A stretch of 26,439 bases of DNA from Desulfocapsa sp. (GTDB lineage: Bacteria; Desulfobacterota; Desulfobulbia; Desulfobulbales; Desulfocapsaceae). The first letter of the stretch is position 1. Each line of letters starts with the position of its first letter. Positions 8,646 to 16,063 of this stretch are shown here, piece by piece. Below the pieces are notes generated by a model. That model searched no databases and was not told where the DNA came from. It saw only the letters and a program-made list of their open reading frames with translations. Both the position numbers and the translations under genes were made by a program. The stretch spans positions 1 to 26,439 of the forward strand of contig JAOZLM010000004.1 in assembly GCA_029934815.1 (NCBI GenBank), in the 5' to 3' direction.

Positions 8646-8734
8646 GAACTATTCTCAAAAAAATGCCAGGCGATGCGGTATCAGACGAACTTTCAAAATG
8701 TTAAAGAATTGTCTTTAGTAAGAAATGCATTTTT

Positions 8735-8781
8735 ATACTATATCTTGTAGATAAAACTTGAACGCACCACCTCTGTAGTGT
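8735..8781 (+). promoter_or_regulatory. Paired NrdR-like operator boxes
   Basis: Box 1 is ATACTATATCTTGTAG (8735-8750), which fits the published NrdR consensus acaCwAtATaTwGtgt at all of its strongly conserved core positions. A second, degenerate box at 8766-8781 (ACCACCTCTGTAGTGT) starts exactly 31 bases later and keeps the right half TnTaGtgt intact. NrdR boxes normally occur in pairs separated by about three helical turns and overlap the promoter, as here. NrdR is the ATP/dATP-sensing repressor of ribonucleotide reductase genes. Confidence 0.65.
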
Positions 8782-8786
8782 ATAAA
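8758..8786 (+). promoter_or_regulatory. Sigma-70 type promoter of nrdJ
   Basis: TTGAAC (8758-8763) and TATAAA (8781-8786) are separated by 17 bases, each one mismatch or so from consensus. The predicted start is near 8793, giving a leader of about 80 bases. The second NrdR-like box covers the spacer and touches the -10, so bound repressor would block polymerase. Confidence 0.65.
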
Positions 8787-8874
8787 CATGTTCAACGGCG
8801 AAGCCACAAAAGTGCTTATCTGGCCGTTTATCTGCTTTTAAACTCCCTATATTATATAAAGCCAAGAGGAAAAT

Positions 8875-11049
8875 ATGACTCCAGATTTAACAAAACAGGA
8901 ACTTACCACCACTGCCGAAACTGTACTCAGTAGACGCTACTATTTAAAGGATGAAAGCGGTGAGCCTGTCGAGTCGTGGGAAACGCTGTGCAAGCGAGTA
9001 AGTATTGCTGTGGCTGAGGTCGATAAAGAGAGTGATCAGCATGAAGCGTTGCGGGAATCTTTTTTCCGTATGATGTACCATCTTGATTTTTTACCAAACT
9101 CTCCCTGTCTTATGAATGCAGGCACTGATCTTGGCCAGTTATCCGCCTGTTTTGTGTTACCCATTGAAGATTCCATGGATGGGATTTTTACTGCCATTCG
9201 TAATGGTGCGCTTGTTCATAAAACAGGAGGTGGCACCGGGTATTCTTTCTCTCGCCTTCGTTCACGTAATGCTTCTGTTCGTTCTACTCAAGGAGTGGCG
9301 TCAGGCCCGCTTTCTTTTGCGGCCGTTTTTGATGCGGCAACCGAGACTATCAAACAGGGTGGAAAACGCCGTGGTGCTAATATGGGTGTGCTTCGTGTTG
9401 ATCATCCCGATATTATGGATTTTATCTGTGCCAAGGAAGATCAGGGCGTATTTACAAACTTTAATTTCAGTGTTGCCATCACCGATGATTTTATGAAGGC
9501 AGTGGAAGAGGGTGCTGAATATACCCTGATTGAACCATCCACTGGCGAAGATGTTGGATGCCTTGATGCTGCAGCAGTTTTTGAAAAAATTATTGATCTT
9601 GCCTGGCATAATGGTGAACCGGGTGTGCTCTTTATTGATGCTGCTAACAGAGATAATATGACTCCTCAGCTTGGTGACTTTGAAGCCACAAACCCATGTG
9701 GGGAGCAGTGGTTATTGCCTTATGAGAGTTGTAATCTTGGATCTCTTAACCTTGCTAATTTCGTAAAAGACGGAAAAGTGGATTACAAACGTATGGAAGG
9801 CACTGTTCGGGTGGCCACTGCATTTTTGGATAACGTGATAGATTGCAATCGTTTTCCTATTCCTGAAATTGAAGAAATGACTCTCCAAACCAGGAAGATA
9901 GGAATGGGGATTATGGGTTTGCACGATATGCTGATTCAGCTTGGTCAGCCTTATGGTAGTGAGGAAGGACGTGAAACTGCTGCTGAAGTAATGGCATTTG
10001 TTCGTGCAAAAGCTGAAGAACGATCTCGTGAGCTTGCAGAAGAAAAGGGCGCTTTTCCTGCCTATGATGAAGAATATCAGGATTACCCGGCCAGAAGAAA
10101 TGCAGCTCTTACTTCCATTCAACCCACCGGTACTGTTTCCATGATTGCCGACTGTGCAAGTGGTTGCGAACCTTATTTCTCAATCGTTATGATTAAGAAT
10201 GTTATGGATGGAGATCGTTTAATCCTTGTTAATAAACACTTTGAGCAGATTGCAAGAGCTGAAGGTTTTTATTCTGAAGAATTGATGACTAAAGTTGCAG
10301 ATAGCGGCACGGTTATTGGCCACGATGAAATTCCTGAAAAGTGGCAGGAAGTGTTTCGAACTGCCCAGGACGTATCCTCCGACGATCATATTCAGATGCA
10401 GGGAGTCCTCCAGAAAAATGGTGTGGATTCTTCCATTTCCAAGACCATTAATCTGCCAAACAGTGCCACCCGTGAAGAGGTAAAAGAATCTTACCTGAAG
10501 GGATTTACTCTGGGTTGCAAGGGGCTTACCGTGTATCGTGATGGGTCCCGTGATTCGCAGGTGTTGAACACAAAAGCCAGCGAAGCTGCCGAGCAGACTG
10601 CTGTTGTTTCCTCAGCTGGCGGGGGGGTGAAGAAAAAGCTCCCTGATATGCTTAGTGCCAAACGTTACCGTGTGAAGGATCAGCATCAGAAATCTGTTTA
10701 TATCATCGTTTGTTTTGATGAAAATGAGCAGCCCATGGAAGTTTTTGCAAAATTCCCCTTTGATAACCGGGTTGATTTGAAAGACAAATCAACCATGTGG
10801 ACCACTACCTGTCGTCTGGTTTCCCTGGCACTGCGTTTTAACATTCCAGCAGCTGAAATCATTAAACAACTTGATCGCTCAAGTGGACATATGCTTGACC
10901 TTCCCGCTCAGTTGAGTAAGTTGTTCAAGTCATTTATGGCCAGTACGCAACATGGTTTTGCTGCGACCTGTCCTGAATGTGCCGGCAATGTGGTTTTTGA
11001 AGAGGGATGTGAAACCTGCCATGATTGCGGGTATAGCAAGTGCTCCTAG
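8875..11049 (+). CDS. nrdJ: Class II (adenosylcobalamin-dependent) ribonucleotide reductase
   Basis: This 724-residue enzyme reduces ribonucleotides to deoxyribonucleotides using a cobalamin-generated thiyl radical, so it works with or without oxygen. Catalytic residues are visible: redox Cys92 (LSACFVLP), the Asn273-Cys275-Glu277 triad in NPCGEQ, and partner Cys286 in PYESCNLGSLNL. The phosphate-binding segment PTGTVS is near residue 420. A TSCPD-like domain follows (about 590-690), and the C-terminal tail carries six cysteines (699, 702, 712, 715, 718, 723) of the re-reduction or zinc-ribbon type. A seven-G run at codons 583-585 marks the linker between core and tail. An AAGAGGA ribosome binding site precedes the ATG. 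No nrdAB or nrdDG is nearby. Transcription probably answers to NrdR through the two upstream boxes. Confidence 0.96.
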   Translation: MTPDLTKQELTTTAETVLSRRYYLKDESGEPVESWETLCKRVSIAVAEVDKESDQHEALRESFFRMMYHLDFLPNSPCLMNAGTDLGQLSACFVLPIEDSMDGIFTAIRNGALVHKTGGGTGYSFSRLRSRNASVRSTQGVASGPLSFAAVFDAATETIKQGGKRRGANMGVLRVDHPDIMDFICAKEDQGVFTNFNFSVAITDDFMKAVEEGAEYTLIEPSTGEDVGCLDAAAVFEKIIDLAWHNGEPGVLFIDAANRDNMTPQLGDFEATNPCGEQWLLPYESCNLGSLNLANFVKDGKVDYKRMEGTVRVATAFLDNVIDCNRFPIPEIEEMTLQTRKIGMGIMGLHDMLIQLGQPYGSEEGRETAAEVMAFVRAKAEERSRELAEEKGAFPAYDEEYQDYPARRNAALTSIQPTGTVSMIADCASGCEPYFSIVMIKNVMDGDRLILVNKHFEQIARAEGFYSEELMTKVADSGTVIGHDEIPEKWQEVFRTAQDVSSDDHIQMQGVLQKNGVDSSISKTINLPNSATREEVKESYLKGFTLGCKGLTVYRDGSRDSQVLNTKASEAAEQTAVVSSAGGGVKKKLPDMLSAKRYRVKDQHQKSVYIIVCFDENEQPMEVFAKFPFDNRVDLKDKSTMWTTTCRLVSLALRFNIPAAEIIKQLDRSSGHMLDLPAQLSKLFKSFMASTQHGFAATCPECAGNVVFEEGCETCHDCGYSKCS

Positions 11050-11104
11050 CACCGGTGATGAACAGTAAGCCGGTATAAGTGCCTTGGTGCGGATTAACCA
11101 TTTG

Positions 11105-11132
11105 AGTTTGAAAACACATTTAAACTTTTTGT
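11105..11132 (+). terminator. Candidate intrinsic terminator after nrdJ
   Basis: AGTTT-G-AAA (11105-11113) pairs with TTTAAACT (11119-11126) around ACACA, with one bulged G, followed directly by TTTTTGTTTTTT. The stem is AT-rich and therefore weak, but its position 55 bases after the nrdJ stop and the U-tract are right. Confidence 0.5.
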
Positions 11133-11195
11133 TTTTTAATGCGGTTATTCTGTTGTAGGGCACTAACAGATCGAAGGTAAAGTGAGAAATTAGTT

Positions 11196-11720
11196 ATGGG
11201 AAAGATAGGAAGAAACGAACAGTGCCCTTGTGGTAGCGGAAAGAAATTTAAACACTGTTGTTTACCAAAAGAGCAGGCTGGGCTGGTTCGTACCAATCCA
11301 GAAGCAGAGTTGAAGATCTCTCTACTCAGTGAGATTAATGCAATCGTTGCTGTTGCTCTTGATAAGCGGCAAAAGATTAAAGAGCTTGGCGTGTTTATTC
11401 TGCTGGCCACCGCAAATGGTGATGCCTGGCTGCTTGAAATTACTGATTCTGATGCGGTACAATTAGCCAAAGATGGTGAAGCCCTAGAAATTCCAATTGA
11501 TGAGAACTCTGACACCATAGAGATTAACTGGAGTCATACTTACGATTTGTCGAAGAAAGAGTTTGAGCTCACCGCTTACAGTGATAAGTCCAAAACCGTG
11601 ATGGCTGAGTATCCGACTCAGGAGATCAATGCTGCAATAAAACGTATTAAAAAGCGTTTTCCAAGTGAAGTGTTAGATCGTGTTCATGTTGATCCTGCCA
11701 CTCAGGAGCAGGCGGCCTGA
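11196..11720 (+). CDS. SEC-C zinc-motif protein
   Basis: The 174-residue protein begins with a SEC-C zinc-binding motif: Cys10, Cys12, Cys21 and Cys22 in CPCGSGKKFKHCC. This motif is found at the C-terminus of SecA and in small proteins such as YecA and YchJ, where it coordinates zinc and often contacts the ribosome or SecB. The remaining about 140 residues are an acidic-to-basic alpha/beta region that I do not recognise. The ATG is preceded by a modest purine tract (AAAGTGAG). It stands between nrdJ and a VanZ-like gene 20 bases downstream, with which it is probably co-transcribed. Confidence 0.8.
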   Translation: MGKIGRNEQCPCGSGKKFKHCCLPKEQAGLVRTNPEAELKISLLSEINAIVAVALDKRQKIKELGVFILLATANGDAWLLEITDSDAVQLAKDGEALEIPIDENSDTIEINWSHTYDLSKKEFELTAYSDKSKTVMAEYPTQEINAAIKRIKKRFPSEVLDRVHVDPATQEQAA

Positions 11721-11740
11721 TTTTTGTAGGAAACAGATTT

Positions 11741-12121
11741 ATGAACCTGGCTTTTCGAATAGTCCCCATGGCAACCGTTATGGGGACTATTTTTTTGCTC
11801 TCCCATCAGCCGGGGGATACTCTGCATTTACCCACGTTTCCAGGATCTGATAAAGTAGCACACATGGTGGCCTATGCTACTCTTGCGCTTACTGTGCTCT
11901 GGCTTTTGGGCAAGCGGGGACTGGAGCGAAAAAAGGCTGCGGCATTGTTAACGGTTTGTTTCTGTTTGCTCTACGGAATATCAGACGAATTTCATCAGTC
12001 TTTCATCCCGCATCGTTCGGTGAGCGCACTTGATATTGTGGCTGATGTAACCGGGGCAATGTTGATTGCTGCCTTTTGGTTCTTTAACGAACAAGTGCGG
12101 AGAAAGATATCTGTGATGTGA
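11741..12121 (+). CDS. VanZ-like membrane protein
   Basis: This 126-residue protein has four hydrophobic segments (about 3-22, 40-56, 65-82, 96-116). It carries the VanZ-family signature: LSHQPG after helix 1, SDKVAHMVAYATLAL in helix 2, and SDEFHQSFIPHRSVSALDIVADVTGA before the last helix. VanZ itself gives low-level teicoplanin resistance; most chromosomal homologues have no known role, and this one should not be read as a resistance gene. The ribosome binding site TAGGAAA lies 8-9 bases before the ATG. It lies 20 bases after the SEC-C gene. Confidence 0.85.
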   Translation: MNLAFRIVPMATVMGTIFLLSHQPGDTLHLPTFPGSDKVAHMVAYATLALTVLWLLGKRGLERKKAAALLTVCFCLLYGISDEFHQSFIPHRSVSALDIVADVTGAMLIAAFWFFNEQVRRKISVM

Positions 12122-12175
12122 ATAACAAGCGGCATTGAATTAGATGCAGTTGTACGTGCTTGACTTAATAATCTT

Positions 12176-12315
12176 GTGGGTCTGTTCTTGTTAAATCTGG
12201 CAGGATTAAGATTGAGTCTTGAATTTGCTGAAATCGTTGATGTTTTCGGCGGGTATTCTTTCATAAATGAAGAATAATTGGTGCGTCAAGGTTCAGGGGA
12301 AAGTTGTTGACTTTG
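12176..12315 (+). pseudogene. Possible decayed BrnT-type toxin remnant
   Basis: A 33-codon frame beginning GTG (12176-12277) translates with the stretch NLAGLRLSLEFAEIVDVF, resembling the N-x-x-KHG-(I/L)-SF-x-x-A-x-x-VF region of BrnT-family toxins. After its TAA stop the same frame continues as VRQGSGES, reminiscent of the BrnT R-x-DYGE-x-R segment, before another stop. The resemblance comes from memory of the family pattern, the match is short and the conserved His is missing, so this could be chance. The rest of 12122-12401 contains only the toxin-antitoxin promoter. Confidence 0.22.
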
Positions 12316-12335
12316 AGAAAAACATTACATATTAC
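12307..12335 (+). promoter_or_regulatory. Candidate promoter of the toxin-antitoxin operon
   Basis: TTGACT (12307-12312) and TATTAC (12330-12335) are 17 bases apart, about 65 bases before the antitoxin ATG. A good ribosome binding site (GAAAGGTG) sits just before that ATG. Confidence 0.45.
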
Positions 12336-12401
12336 TATTAGTCGGCTGTTCCAGCCTCTGATACAGTCGATTTTGCTAATTCTCTACTGAAAGGTGAACC
12401 C

Positions 12402-12629
12402 ATGGAACCTGATAAAATCACGGCCGAAATAAATATGTTAACGGTGTCGCAAAAATTAATTATAGCACAGGACATTTGGGATTCCATTGCCCGGGAAAGC
12501 GGAAGTCTACTCATGCCTGAGTGGCAAAAAAACGAACTCGACAAAAGATATAAATACTATAAGGATAAAAAATCGACACTACATGATTGGCAGGATGTGC
12601 ATAGTAGTTTGCGGGAAAAATATAAATGA
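12402..12629 (+). CDS. Addiction-module antitoxin (PF09720-type)
   Basis: This 75-residue acidic-to-neutral protein fits the short 'putative addiction module component' antitoxin family: a helical N-terminus with LTVSQKLIIAQDIWDSIA and a C-terminal stretch around PEWQKNELDKRYKYYKDKK that in this family wraps the toxin. The hallmark W at about residue 24 (IWDSI) and E-L-x-x-R pattern are present. It precedes its toxin and overlaps it by 4 bases (ATGA), so toxin synthesis is coupled to antitoxin synthesis. Antitoxins of this kind normally repress their own promoter. Confidence 0.85.
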   Translation: MEPDKITAEINMLTVSQKLIIAQDIWDSIARESGSLLMPEWQKNELDKRYKYYKDKKSTLHDWQDVHSSLREKYK

Positions 12630-12907
12630 AACTCCGCTATACTGGTCGAGCTGCAGAAGAGCTTGATATTGCTTTTTCCTGGTATGAAAGTCAGCGAAGA
12701 AGCTTGGGCTTTGAATTTCTTGATTGTGTGGAGGCCGCAATAGAGACAATTCTCCAGATGCCCGGATTGTATGCTGAGCATCATCGTCATTTCCGACGTG
12801 CCTTAGTTCGACGTTTTCCATTCTCAATTTTTTACACTATTGAAAACGATGAGATAGTGGTTCATGCTGTATTTGATAACAGACAGGATCCTGCAAGATT
12901 GCCGTAA
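12626..12907 (+). CDS. RelE/ParE-superfamily toxin
   Basis: This 93-residue protein matches the ParE branch of the RelE/ParE fold. It has AAEELDIAFSWYESQRRSLGFEFLDCVEAAIETI as the helical hairpin and RRALVRRFPFSIFYTIENDEIVVHAVFDNRQDP as the closing beta-sheet, including the typical RRFP-(F/Y)-x-I-(F/Y)-Y and RxDP ends. Both genes are full length with no disruption, so the module looks functional. ParE members poison gyrase and RelE members cleave mRNA; the sequence alone does not decide which applies here. Confidence 0.88.
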   Translation: MKLRYTGRAAEELDIAFSWYESQRRSLGFEFLDCVEAAIETILQMPGLYAEHHRHFRRALVRRFPFSIFYTIENDEIVVHAVFDNRQDPARLP

Positions 12908-12919
12908 TGCTCAAATATC

Positions 12920-12960
12920 TATCTGTTGAAAGGTTTGGCACAACCAAAGCCAGACAGATA
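12920..12960. other. Hairpin in the convergent gap between toxin and yqeY
   Basis: TATCTGT (12920-12926) pairs with ACAGATA (12954-12960), and TTTGG (12934-12938) pairs with CCAAA (12944-12948) inside it. No U-tract follows on either strand, so it is not a classical terminator, though it lies where a bidirectional one would be expected. Confidence 0.3.
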
Positions 12961-13028
12961 CTTCTCTGATCCCGTCCCTTGGTCGTTACCCAAATTTACT
13001 ACACCCTAAATAGTGTACCGTTTGCACA

Positions 13029-13442
13029 TTAGCTCAATGCAGTTTTTACCATCTGTGAGGCAATTCCCATATTCAGTTTTTCGCCGTATTCCTTTTTCAA
13101 CGTTCCCATAACCATACCGATAAGTTTCGGATTCTTTTCAGGAAGCCCCGCAACTATAGCATCCACGATTTTTTGAGTTTCTTCCGGGCTCATTGTTTTT
13201 GGGATAAAAACTTCGAGAATCTCTACGGCGTTGCCGACATCAATTCCGGCTTCAATGGACTGGTGCGCCATTTTAAGCTCTCTTTTGGCGGCTGCCAATA
13301 CGTCTTTTTCGTTGGCGTCACGATTGCCGTCATTTTTGGCCAGCTTTTGGGCAGCATCGAGAAGCATTCCGAGGATGGTGGATTTTTTTGGATCTGTTTT
13401 TTTCGCAAGCATCATTTCCTTGCGTAGGTCTTTGATGTTCAT
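13029..13442 (-). CDS. yqeY: GatB/YqeY-domain protein
   Basis: This 137-residue protein is a stand-alone GatB/YqeY domain, related to the C-terminal tRNA-binding tail of the GatB amidotransferase subunit. Family features include the N-terminal LRKEMMLAKKTDPKKSTILGMLLDAAQ helix, the IPKTMSPEETQKIVDAIVAG segment, and the closing KLIGMVMGTLKKEYGEKLNMGIASQMVK helices. The start ATG has no clear Shine-Dalgarno sequence. It is normally an rpsU/dnaG neighbour in many bacteria but here follows hemB, from which it is separated by a large palindrome. Its biochemical role is not settled in the family. Confidence 0.9.
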   Translation of the reverse strand: MNIKDLRKEMMLAKKTDPKKSTILGMLLDAAQKLAKNDGNRDANEKDVLAAAKRELKMAHQSIEAGIDVGNAVEILEVFIPKTMSPEETQKIVDAIVAGLPEKNPKLIGMVMGTLKKEYGEKLNMGIASQMVKTALS

Positions 13443-13484
13443 TTTGTTTTTTTAGGAGTTGTTTTTAGTTTTTGGGGAACGGCA

Positions 13485-13655
13485 TCACTGGACGTTCTTT
13501 CTCGCATCGCTGTTGATTTCTTGATTTTCTACCAGAATTTTACTCCTGTCCAGATCATGCGGACTTTCCGCAAAGACTGATCAGCACAGGAGTAAAATTC
13601 TGGTGAGAAAATGCTACGAAATCAAGCAGGATGATGCGAGAAAGAACATCCAGTG
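13485..13655. repeat. 171-bp nested palindrome (MITE-like)
   Basis: The whole element folds on itself. Outer arms 13485-13507 and 13633-13655 are inverted repeats of 23 bases with one mismatch. Inner arms 13531-13549 (ACCAGAATTTTACTCCTGT) and 13586-13604 are a perfect 19-base inverted repeat. At the centre GATCA (13553-13557) pairs with 13578-13582 around TGCGGA-CTT-TCCGCA (13558-13572). The arm segments between these are similar but less perfect. Its size and full-length symmetry resemble a miniature inverted-repeat element, but no second copy is in the window and no target-site duplication is obvious. Confidence 0.8.
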
Positions 13656-13688
13656 ACGCCTCCTGCTGAAATCGTAGATCGTGCAGGT

Positions 13689-14663
13689 TTATTTTTGTAG
13701 CAGTTTTGCCATTTCTTTTGCGCCATAGGTAATTATGATGTCTGCTCCTGCTCGTTTGATTGAGAGCAGGGTTTCGGCTAGTACTTTTTCTCCGTCAATC
13801 CATCCATTTGCAGCCGCTGCTTTAATCATGGCATACTCACCACTTACGTGGTATGCGGCGATGGGCAGATCGAATTCGTCGTTCAGACGACTGATTATGT
13901 CAAGATAGGCGACTGCTGGTTTAACCATGAGGATATCGGCACCTTCATCAACGTCTAAGGTTGCTTCACGCAGTGCCTCTTTCGCATTGGCCGGATCCAT
14001 TTGATAGCTTCGTCTGTCACCGAATTGCGGAGCGCAATTTGCCGCATCACGAAACGGGCCATAAAATGCTGATGCGTATTTTACGGAGTAGGACATAATG
14101 GGGATCATATCAAAATTTTCTTCATCAAGACTTGCTCTGATTTCGGCAACCCGGCCATCCATCATATCAGACGGGGCGACTATATCTGCACCAGCCTGAG
14201 CATGGGAGAGGGCTGTTTTTGCTAGAATTTCAAGCGTTGCGTCGTTATCTACGGTATCTCCAATCAGACAGCCGCAATGGCCATGGTCGGTGTATTCGCA
14301 AAGGCAGACATCGGTGATGACAGTGAGTTCCGGTGATTTGTTTTTCAGCTCACGGATACCTCGCTGGATAATTCCGTCTTTGGCATGTGCTCCGCTACCC
14401 ATAGCATCTTTCTGCTCAGGGAGTCCGAAGAGCAGCATGGATTTTACTCCAAGGCTTAAACATTCTTCGGCCTCTTTTGATAACTGATCCACGCTCATTC
14501 TGAAAACTCCAGGCATGGACGGGATTTCCTCACGCTTGTTTTTTCCAGGCATTATAAAAACTGGTGAAACAAACTGATCCGGAGAAAGGTGGGTCTCACG
14601 GATGAGAGCACGCATATTTTCATTTTTACGGAGACGGCGGGGACGATATTCTGGAAAGACCAT
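13689..14663 (-). CDS. hemB: Delta-aminolevulinic acid dehydratase (porphobilinogen synthase)
   Basis: This 324-residue enzyme condenses two 5-aminolevulinate molecules into porphobilinogen, the second step shared by heme, siroheme and cobalamin synthesis. The two Schiff-base lysines are Lys195 (SVKYASAFYGPFR) and Lys248 (MVKPAVAYLD). Cys120, Cys122 and Cys130 in DVCLCEYTDHGHC form the zinc site of the zinc-dependent class. Length equals the E. coli enzyme. Its Shine-Dalgarno AGGAG overlaps the TAG stop of ntrX, so it is read as part of the DUF4390-ntrY-ntrX-hemB operon. The cobalamin branch links it loosely to the B12-dependent NrdJ nearby, though that is only context. Confidence 0.97.
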   Translation of the reverse strand: MVFPEYRPRRLRKNENMRALIRETHLSPDQFVSPVFIMPGKNKREEIPSMPGVFRMSVDQLSKEAEECLSLGVKSMLLFGLPEQKDAMGSGAHAKDGIIQRGIRELKNKSPELTVITDVCLCEYTDHGHCGCLIGDTVDNDATLEILAKTALSHAQAGADIVAPSDMMDGRVAEIRASLDEENFDMIPIMSYSVKYASAFYGPFRDAANCAPQFGDRRSYQMDPANAKEALREATLDVDEGADILMVKPAVAYLDIISRLNDEFDLPIAAYHVSGEYAMIKAAAANGWIDGEKVLAETLLSIKRAGADIIITYGAKEMAKLLQK

Positions 14664-14674
14664 TGGGATTGCTC

Positions 14675-16048
14675 CTAAGCAGTTATATTGAGACTTTTTA
14701 GTTTTTTATGTAAATGACTGCGTTCCATTCCCACGCTTTCGGCGGTTTGGGAAACATTGCCTTCATTTTCGTTAAGTTTAAAACTGAGGTATTCCTGTTC
14801 AAATTGTTTTTTTGCATCTTTGAAACTTGCCTTCTTGTATGCAAGCATTTCACCCTCAGCAGGTTCTGCGGCGGGAAGTTTTTGCGTGCCCGGGTTCAGG
14901 AAAAGTGTGATATCTTCTTTATCGATCTTGTCAGATGCACACATAATGGCAATGCGTTCTACGAAGTTTTTAAGTTCCCGCACGTTTCCTGGCCATGAGT
15001 GTTTGGCCATGAGAGCAAGGGCATCTTTGGTGAATTCTTTTCTGGCCATACCTTTGTTGTTTAACACTGTCATAAGGCTCTCGACCAGCAGTGGAATATC
15101 TTCTAAGCGTTCCGAAAGATCCGGTACCCGGATGGGAACCACATTAAGACGCCAGAACAGATCCGCACGGAAGCTGCCGTTTTCAATTTCCTTTTCGAGA
15201 TTCTTATTGGTGGCGGCCAGAACCCGAACATTCACTGCGATTGTTTTGTGGCCACCCACTCGTTCAAAGGTTTGTTCCTGGAGGATTCTGAGGATCTTGG
15301 CCTGGGTTTTCATGCTCATATCGCCAATTTCATCGAGAAAAAGAATCCCGCCATCGGCCTGATCAAATTTGCCGCGTTTGGCACTAATTGCACCTGTAAA
15401 AGATCCTTTTTCATGGCCAAAGAGTTCTGATTCTATAAGCTCTTCAGGAATTGCAGCGCAGTTCACTTCAATCATGGGCTGATTTTTGGCAAGGGATGCA
15501 CGGTGGATAGCCTGTGCCACAAGTTCTTTACCTGTTCCGTGGTCACCACGAATAAGTACCCAGGCGTCAGTGGGAGCCACACGCTCAATTTGTGCTATTA
15601 AATCTACTATTACTGGAGATTTTCCTGTGATCTGAACACTTGTATCTGTTTTTTCCCGGAGGATTTTGTTTTCTGTTTCCAGCTGGGAAAAACGAAGGCC
15701 ATTTGTGATGGCCAGGATAATTTTATCATAGGAAAGTGGTTTTTCCACAAAATCAAAGGCACCTTTGCGGGTGGCCTGAACTGCGGTTTCTATGGTTCCG
15801 TGGCCGGAAATCATGATAACCGGTAAGGAGTAACTCTTTTTGATTTTTTCAAGGGCAGTGAGCCCATCCATATTATCGCCAAGCCAGATATCAAGCAGGA
15901 TGAGGTCGATACTTTTTTCTTCCAGGATCGTTAACCCTATTTCTGCGCTGGAAGCGCAAACGGGGGTGAAACCCTCATCTTCCAGAATGCCGGAAAGGGA
16001 TTCCTGGATGGATATTTCATCGTCTATAATCAGGATTTGCTTTGTCAT
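14675..16048 (-). CDS. ntrX: NtrX-like sigma-54 dependent response regulator
   Basis: This 457-residue regulator has a receiver domain (1-120) with Asp9-Asp10 and phospho-acceptor Asp53. Its AAA+ domain has Walker A GDHGTGKE at about 168-175, sigma-54 contact loop GSFTGA at 215-220 (Ser for the usual Ala, as common in NtrX) and Walker B ILFLDE at about 235-240. A C-terminal Fis-type helix-turn-helix spans roughly 428-450. The partner kinase gene lies 15 bases upstream. In other proteobacteria NtrYX regulates nitrogen metabolism, redox response or envelope functions; the regulon here cannot be told. The second Walker A residue, Asp instead of Glu, is a small departure from the family norm. Confidence 0.9.
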   Translation of the reverse strand: MTKQILIIDDEISIQESLSGILEDEGFTPVCASSAEIGLTILEEKSIDLILLDIWLGDNMDGLTALEKIKKSYSLPVIMISGHGTIETAVQATRKGAFDFVEKPLSYDKIILAITNGLRFSQLETENKILREKTDTSVQITGKSPVIVDLIAQIERVAPTDAWVLIRGDHGTGKELVAQAIHRASLAKNQPMIEVNCAAIPEELIESELFGHEKGSFTGAISAKRGKFDQADGGILFLDEIGDMSMKTQAKILRILQEQTFERVGGHKTIAVNVRVLAATNKNLEKEIENGSFRADLFWRLNVVPIRVPDLSERLEDIPLLVESLMTVLNNKGMARKEFTKDALALMAKHSWPGNVRELKNFVERIAIMCASDKIDKEDITLFLNPGTQKLPAAEPAEGEMLAYKKASFKDAKKQFEQEYLSFKLNENEGNVSQTAESVGMERSHLHKKLKSLNITA

Positions 16049-16063
16049 GATGCCAGTTTGTTA

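Noticed and set aside
8560..8874. Possible cobalamin riboswitch upstream of the B12-dependent nrdJ
   Set aside because: I could not find a B12-box-like segment or the expected multi-stem leader; the short leader after the promoter at 8758-8786 leaves only about 80 bases.
11741..12121. Reading the VanZ-like gene as teicoplanin resistance
   Set aside because: No vanHAX or other van genes are nearby, and VanZ-like proteins are widespread in bacteria that are not glycopeptide targets.
13000..13020. TACAC...GTGTA inverted repeat after yqeY
   Set aside because: Only five base pairs with no U-tract; too short to call a terminator or operator.
14757..15362. 201-codon open frame on the plus strand
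   Set aside because: Antisense to the conserved AAA+ region of ntrX; no recognisable domain.
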